This document shows positions 5,388 to 8,350 of a stretch of DNA of 8,350 nt, in pieces. Under the pieces are notes generated by a model that was not told where the DNA came from, made no database searches, and saw nothing but the letters and a program-made list of their open reading frames with translations. Both the position numbers and the translations under genes were made by a program. The stretch comes from Rhodospirillaceae bacterium (lineage in GTDB: Bacteria > Pseudomonadota > Alphaproteobacteria > Rhodospirillales > Magnetovibrionaceae), in the NCBI GenBank assembly GCA_002401565.1, contig NVTL01000011.1, forward strand, positions 35,508 through 43,857, in the 5' to 3' direction. Position 1 is the first letter of the stretch, and the number at the start of each line of letters is the position of its first letter.

Positions 5388-6245
5388 CTATAAACGTTCT
5401 TGAGCTTGCTGAACCCGCGAAAAAATAATTTCAGCGATGTCTTTGGCTGATCCTGCGGGGGGGAGATAAATTAAATCTTGCCCGTTGAGGTGTACTTTGT
5501 TGGCTTTGTCTTGTTTTAAATTGGCCTGAAAATCCGCATCACCGGGATCAAAGCCAATGGCCAAGGGAACATCGCGGGTGGCGTGATAGCCATCTGAAAT
5601 CAAAAACGGCAGGAAAATAACGGTTTTGGCCGTTGTCAGGTCGCGCCAATCTTGAATGAAGGGCGGCTCGTCTAAAAAGGCTGTGAAAATAGCCTTGCGT
5701 CCGGTCAAGTCTGGCAATCCATAAATGCCCATTTCTGCGGCAACGTGCAGGGTTTGTAAAAACGAAGCCCGGCTTTTGGTCGATCCATGCCCGACCACCA
5801 CAAGGGCAACATCGTTCACATCATCGTTCACATCAATATCAAAATCAGCCAAGGCGCTTTGCACCATGGACGTCATGATCTTGACCAACAAAGGGTGCGT
5901 ACCAACGGGTTCTGTGAGGACCAGGTGTTGCAGGCCTTTGGGGCTGATGCGTTCGGTGACAAGGCCCGTTAAGCCCAAGGCCTTGGGTAATTTTTCTTCA
6001 AAGATATACCCCGTGGTCGCCAAATTGGGCACGATATAGATAGTGCTGGCGTCTATATCCTTTAAAACATCGGCAACAAACGGCTTTTCGGCTAAAAACC
6101 CGGCGCTGACTTCGCCAAAGATTTCCACATTGGCCAGTTGTTGGGCCAAGCGGCGCGTGGTGCTGGTGCCGCCCGCACTGTGCGGTGACCCATGGGCGAC
6201 AATTAAGACCGCTGAATCAGAAAAGTCGACGTCAGTCTGGCTCAT
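5388..6245 (-). CDS. cbiX: CbiX-like sirohydrochlorin (cobalto)chelatase, two-half form
   Basis: The protein has 285 residues and two related halves. Each half begins with the CbiX/SirB hallmark: VAHGSP at 17-21 (His18) and VGHGS at 151-155 (His153). The second half also has FLISDGYHATRDVP, in which His221 corresponds to the second metal-handling histidine of CbiX ('GxHvxxDiP'). The matching place in the first half reads ATTGYIFEEKLP and lacks it. The C-terminal half is therefore probably the catalytic one. Family members insert cobalt (or, for SirB, iron) into sirohydrochlorin during corrinoid or siroheme synthesis; placement behind cobB and cobA favours cobalt. Its ATG lies inside the end of cobA (14-nt overlap) and has no clear Shine-Dalgarno sequence, which suggests translational coupling. 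The halves are joined by an acidic linker carrying a 12-bp tandem repeat. A regulatory or metal-binding role for the first half is possible. Confidence 0.8.
   Translation of the reverse strand: MSQTDVDFSDSAVLIVAHGSPHSAGGTSTTRRLAQQLANVEIFGEVSAGFLAEKPFVADVLKDIDASTIYIVPNLATTGYIFEEKLPKALGLTGLVTERISPKGLQHLVLTEPVGTHPLLVKIMTSMVQSALADFDIDVNDDVNDVALVVVGHGSTKSRASFLQTLHVAAEMGIYGLPDLTGRKAIFTAFLDEPPFIQDWRDLTTAKTVIFLPFLISDGYHATRDVPLAIGFDPGDADFQANLKQDKANKVHLNGQDLIYLPPAGSAKDIAEIIFSRVQQAQERL
5811..5834 (-). repeat. Perfect 12-bp tandem duplication in the CbiX-like linker
   Basis: On the plus strand ATCGTTCACATC occurs twice in succession, encoding DVND-DVND (residues 138-145) on the minus strand. It lies just before the first strand of the second chelatase half, where the protein tolerates length change. 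The frame is kept. Confidence 0.8.
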
Positions 6246-7008
6246 TCAAAAGGCTTTCATGGGCGTGGGTTTTCCACGAAATCACATCTGCTAAATCAAC
6301 AACTTTGCCAATGATTAGCAATGATGGGGCCTTAAGTTCAGCCTTAGCAATTGTTTGGGGAAGATGTTCCAGCGTCGTGATGACGGTGCGTTGGTCGGGC
6401 GTGGTGCCGCGTTCAACACCAGCGGCTGGCGTATCGGCAGGCAGACCAGCCTTAATCAGTTCGGCCGAAATCTTTTCAATGTTGATCAGCCCCATGTAAA
6501 TCACCAACGTGGTTTCTGGACACGCCAGGCTCGCCCAGTTCAAATCCAAATGGTGACCGTCACGGCAATGTCCGGTAACAAAACGAACCCCGGTGGCCAG
6601 ACCCCGGTGGGTCAGCGGAATGCCCGCATACGCGCCACACCCGGCACTGGCCGTAATGCCCGGAACAATTTCAAAATTGATATCGTGTTCTGCCAATGCC
6701 AAAGCTTCTTCGCTGCCGCGTCCAAAAATGAAGGGATCGCCGCCCTTTAAGCGCACCACGATTTTGTCTTGCTTGGCGAGGTCAATCAAAGTCTGGTTGA
6801 TTTCGTCTTGGGGCATGGCGTGATCGCGCGCTGCTTTTCCGGCAAAAATCATTTCGGCGTGATGGGGAATGAACCCTAAAATTTCTTCGGATACCAAACG
6901 GTCATAAACCACCACATCGGCGTTTTTCAGGCATTCAGCGGCCTTCAAAGTCAACAAATCCGGATCACCAGGACCCGCACCAACAATAAAAACTTTAGCT
7001 TTCTTCAC
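6232..7008 (-). CDS. cobA: Uroporphyrinogen-III C-methyltransferase (SUMT)
   Basis: The enzyme transfers two methyl groups from S-adenosylmethionine to uroporphyrinogen III (C2 and C7) to make precorrin-2, the branch point to cobalamin and siroheme. All class hallmarks are visible in 258 residues: VGAGPGDPDLLTLKA at 9-23, YDRLVS at 35-40, a product-loop MPQDEIN at 65-71, VVRLKGGDPFIFGRG at 84-98, VPGITASAGCGAYAGIPLTHRG at 115-136, and YMGL at 171-174. The length is normal for a stand-alone SUMT; the CysG oxidase/ferrochelatase half is absent. The start is GTG at 7008-7006, preceded by AAGGAAA about nine bases upstream. The gene follows cobB by 15 bp and overlaps the cbiX-like gene by 14 bp, so all three are probably one transcript. 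Confidence 0.95.
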   Translation of the reverse strand: MKKAKVFIVGAGPGDPDLLTLKAAECLKNADVVVYDRLVSEEILGFIPHHAEMIFAGKAARDHAMPQDEINQTLIDLAKQDKIVVRLKGGDPFIFGRGSEEALALAEHDINFEIVPGITASAGCGAYAGIPLTHRGLATGVRFVTGHCRDGHHLDLNWASLACPETTLVIYMGLINIEKISAELIKAGLPADTPAAGVERGTTPDQRTVITTLEHLPQTIAKAELKAPSLLIIGKVVDLADVISWKTHAHESLLNEPD

Positions 7009-7015
7009 AGTGTAA

Positions 7016-7022
7016 TTTCCTT
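7016..7022 (-). promoter_or_regulatory. Ribosome binding site of cobA in the cobB-cobA gap
   Basis: On the minus strand AAGGAAA lies 7-9 nt before the GTG start at 7008 and just after the TAA of cobB (7026-7024). Its position fixes the GTG as the start and suggests coupled translation with cobB. Confidence 0.5.
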
Positions 7023-7023
7023 T

Positions 7024-8350
7024 TTAACCCGCGACTTGTGCAGGAGAGGGGGCCTTGCCCCGTTTTAATTTTAAGGTGCGGACAAAGGCCGTAAAAGCTT
7101 TGGCCCACGGACAGGTGTCGGTGTCGCGCAGATGGGTGAAATTGGCCACAACATTGTGAACGACAATGCCATCGCGCGTGCCATCCACGCCGTGCCCGCG
7201 TTTGATGTCATAAGCATAGGTAAGGTCTGGATCGATATTTTCAAGGCTTGCATAATGAAATTCGTGGGCCGCAATGGGCGTGTTTGGATCGATTTCAAAG
7301 CCCGGCCACGGGTGCGCAGCGGTGGGCAAAAGTTGCGTATACCCGCGCCCCTGAGGGGTGGTATTCATGCGCGCATCGGCACCAATCGCGCCGACCATGT
7401 CACAGGTTTGCCCTTGCCACGAAATAGAACGGCTGAGATACATCAAGCCCCCGCATTCGGCATAAACGGGCAGGCCGGCTTCGATCGCGGCTTTGATGCG
7501 TCTGCGCAGGGTTTTGTTGGCTTGTAAATCAGCCATCTGTGTTTCAGGAAAACCACCCCCTAAAAACAAAGCGTCACAAGTGGGCAGATAGACATCGTGC
7601 AGGGCATTGAAATAAACGATTTGCGCGCCAGCTTTGCGCAGCGCCTGAAGGTCGTCTTCGTAATAAAAACCAAAGGCCGCATCCTTGGCCACCGCAATGC
7701 GCACATCAGGTCTGGGATTCGGACTTATGGGTGTTGCAGACGTTAAGGCGGGCACCGCATCGGCAATCGCTTTAATACGGTCCAAATCAACTTGATCGGC
7801 CACTATTTTGGCAACATTTTCAATATGGGCGTGGGCCTTGGGGTGTTCGTTGTGGGGAATTAGCCCTAAATGACGCTCATCCACATTAAAATCTTTGTGG
7901 CGACGTACCGCACCCAAAACCGGAATGTCGGTATAATGTTCGACGGCTTGGATCAGCTTGCTTTCGTGGCGCGGGCCTTGCACTTTGTTGAGGATGATTC
8001 CGGCGATGTTCACGTCCGGATCAAAAGCCTGATAACCCAACAATAACGGGGCAATACCACGGGTGATTCCGGAGGTGCTGATGACCAAAATAACCGGGGC
8101 TTTTAAGAGCTTGGCCAAGGCCGCGTTGGAATTAGATCCTTCAACATCGACACCATCGTGAAGGCCTTTGTTGCCTTCGATCAGGCTGAGGTCGGTGCCT
8201 GTTGAAGCCTGAGCAAATAAGGCTTCCATTTCGGCCAAAGACTGGGTGTTGAAATCTAAATTAAAACACGCCCGTCCGGCGGCGGCGCCCAACCATTTGG
8301 GATCAATATAATCAGGACCTTTTTTAAAGGGCTGAACACACAGATTTTGG
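7024..8350 (-). CDS. cobB: Cobyrinate / hydrogenobyrinate a,c-diamide synthase (CobB/CbiA), N-terminus beyond the window
   Basis: The enzyme uses ATP and glutamine to amidate the a and c carboxyl groups of the corrin ring. The minus-strand frame is open to the right edge, giving 441 residues in the window. Translation upstream of 8292 continues with VQPFKKGPDYIDPKWLGAAA, a signature of the family, so the TTG at 8292 is not the start. About 25 residues including the P-loop are missing. Visible hallmarks are EGNKGLHDG (the 'EGNRGLFDG' ATP-binding motif), LFLGGGFPE, YAECGGLMYL with the glutaminase nucleophile Cys at 7455-7453, and HEFHYA containing the class-I amidotransferase His. Whether the substrate already carries cobalt (CbiA) or not (CobB) cannot be read from the sequence; a downstream cbiX-like gene hints at early cobalt insertion. 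DsrN or CfbB relatives act on other tetrapyrroles but are less likely in this setting. It is the first visible gene of the operon; the promoter lies outside the window. Confidence 0.93.
   Translation of the reverse strand, partial: QNLCVQPFKKGPDYIDPKWLGAAAGRACFNLDFNTQSLAEMEALFAQASTGTDLSLIEGNKGLHDGVDVEGSNSNAALAKLLKAPVILVISTSGITRGIAPLLLGYQAFDPDVNIAGIILNKVQGPRHESKLIQAVEHYTDIPVLGAVRRHKDFNVDERHLGLIPHNEHPKAHAHIENVAKIVADQVDLDRIKAIADAVPALTSATPISPNPRPDVRIAVAKDAAFGFYYEDDLQALRKAGAQIVYFNALHDVYLPTCDALFLGGGFPETQMADLQANKTLRRRIKAAIEAGLPVYAECGGLMYLSRSISWQGQTCDMVGAIGADARMNTTPQGRGYTQLLPTAAHPWPGFEIDPNTPIAAHEFHYASLENIDPDLTYAYDIKRGHGVDGTRDGIVVHNVVANFTHLRDTDTCPWAKAFTAFVRTLKLKRGKAPSPAQVAG

Noticed and set aside
8290..8292. 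TTG start codon for cobB
   Set aside because: The frame continues upstream to the window edge with the family signature VQPFKKGPDYIDPKW, so the gene starts outside the window.

Overview
The window looks like chromosomal DNA of an alphaproteobacterium, most likely a marine Rhodospirillales-type organism. This is an inference from three things: a large membrane-anchored helical protein with the architecture of alphaproteobacterial polar scaffolds, a cobalamin cluster of the CobA/CobB type, and the codon style. No rRNA, tRNA, mobile element or CRISPR array was seen.

Layout. (1) 1-818, minus strand: the N-terminal 272 codons of a membrane protein with one N-terminal transmembrane helix and a periplasmic Cache/PAS-like sensor domain. 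The output domain lies beyond the left edge. (2) 819-1093: an AT-rich divergent intergenic region with two perfect palindromes, two DnaA-box matches 23 bp apart and a plausible sigma70 promoter facing right. (3) 1094-5266, plus strand: a 1390-residue protein with a two-helix membrane hairpin, then 45 consecutive repeat units of 25 residues (one unit is 21) without any proline, then a 117-residue C-terminal domain. It is the most remarkable object here. (4) 5267-5387: the convergent intergenic region, holding a strong rho-independent terminator with a TTCG loop for the giant gene. (5) 5388-8350, minus strand: a tightly packed cobalamin operon read cobB > cobA > cbiX-like. cobB runs off the right edge, 15 bp separate cobB and cobA, and cobA and the cbiX-like gene overlap by 14 bp.

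How the genes work together. CobA doubly methylates uroporphyrinogen III to precorrin-2. The CbiX-like protein is predicted to insert metal into sirohydrochlorin, and CobB/CbiA amidates the a and c side chains of the corrin ring. All three therefore belong to corrinoid (vitamin B12) synthesis. The giant coiled-coil protein is unrelated to that pathway. By architecture it resembles membrane-anchored polar scaffolds such as Caulobacter TipN and Rhizobiales GPR/RgsE, but its 25-residue period differs from the 22-residue apolipoprotein-type period and deserves attention. The divergent sensor gene shares its upstream region, so the two could share regulation.
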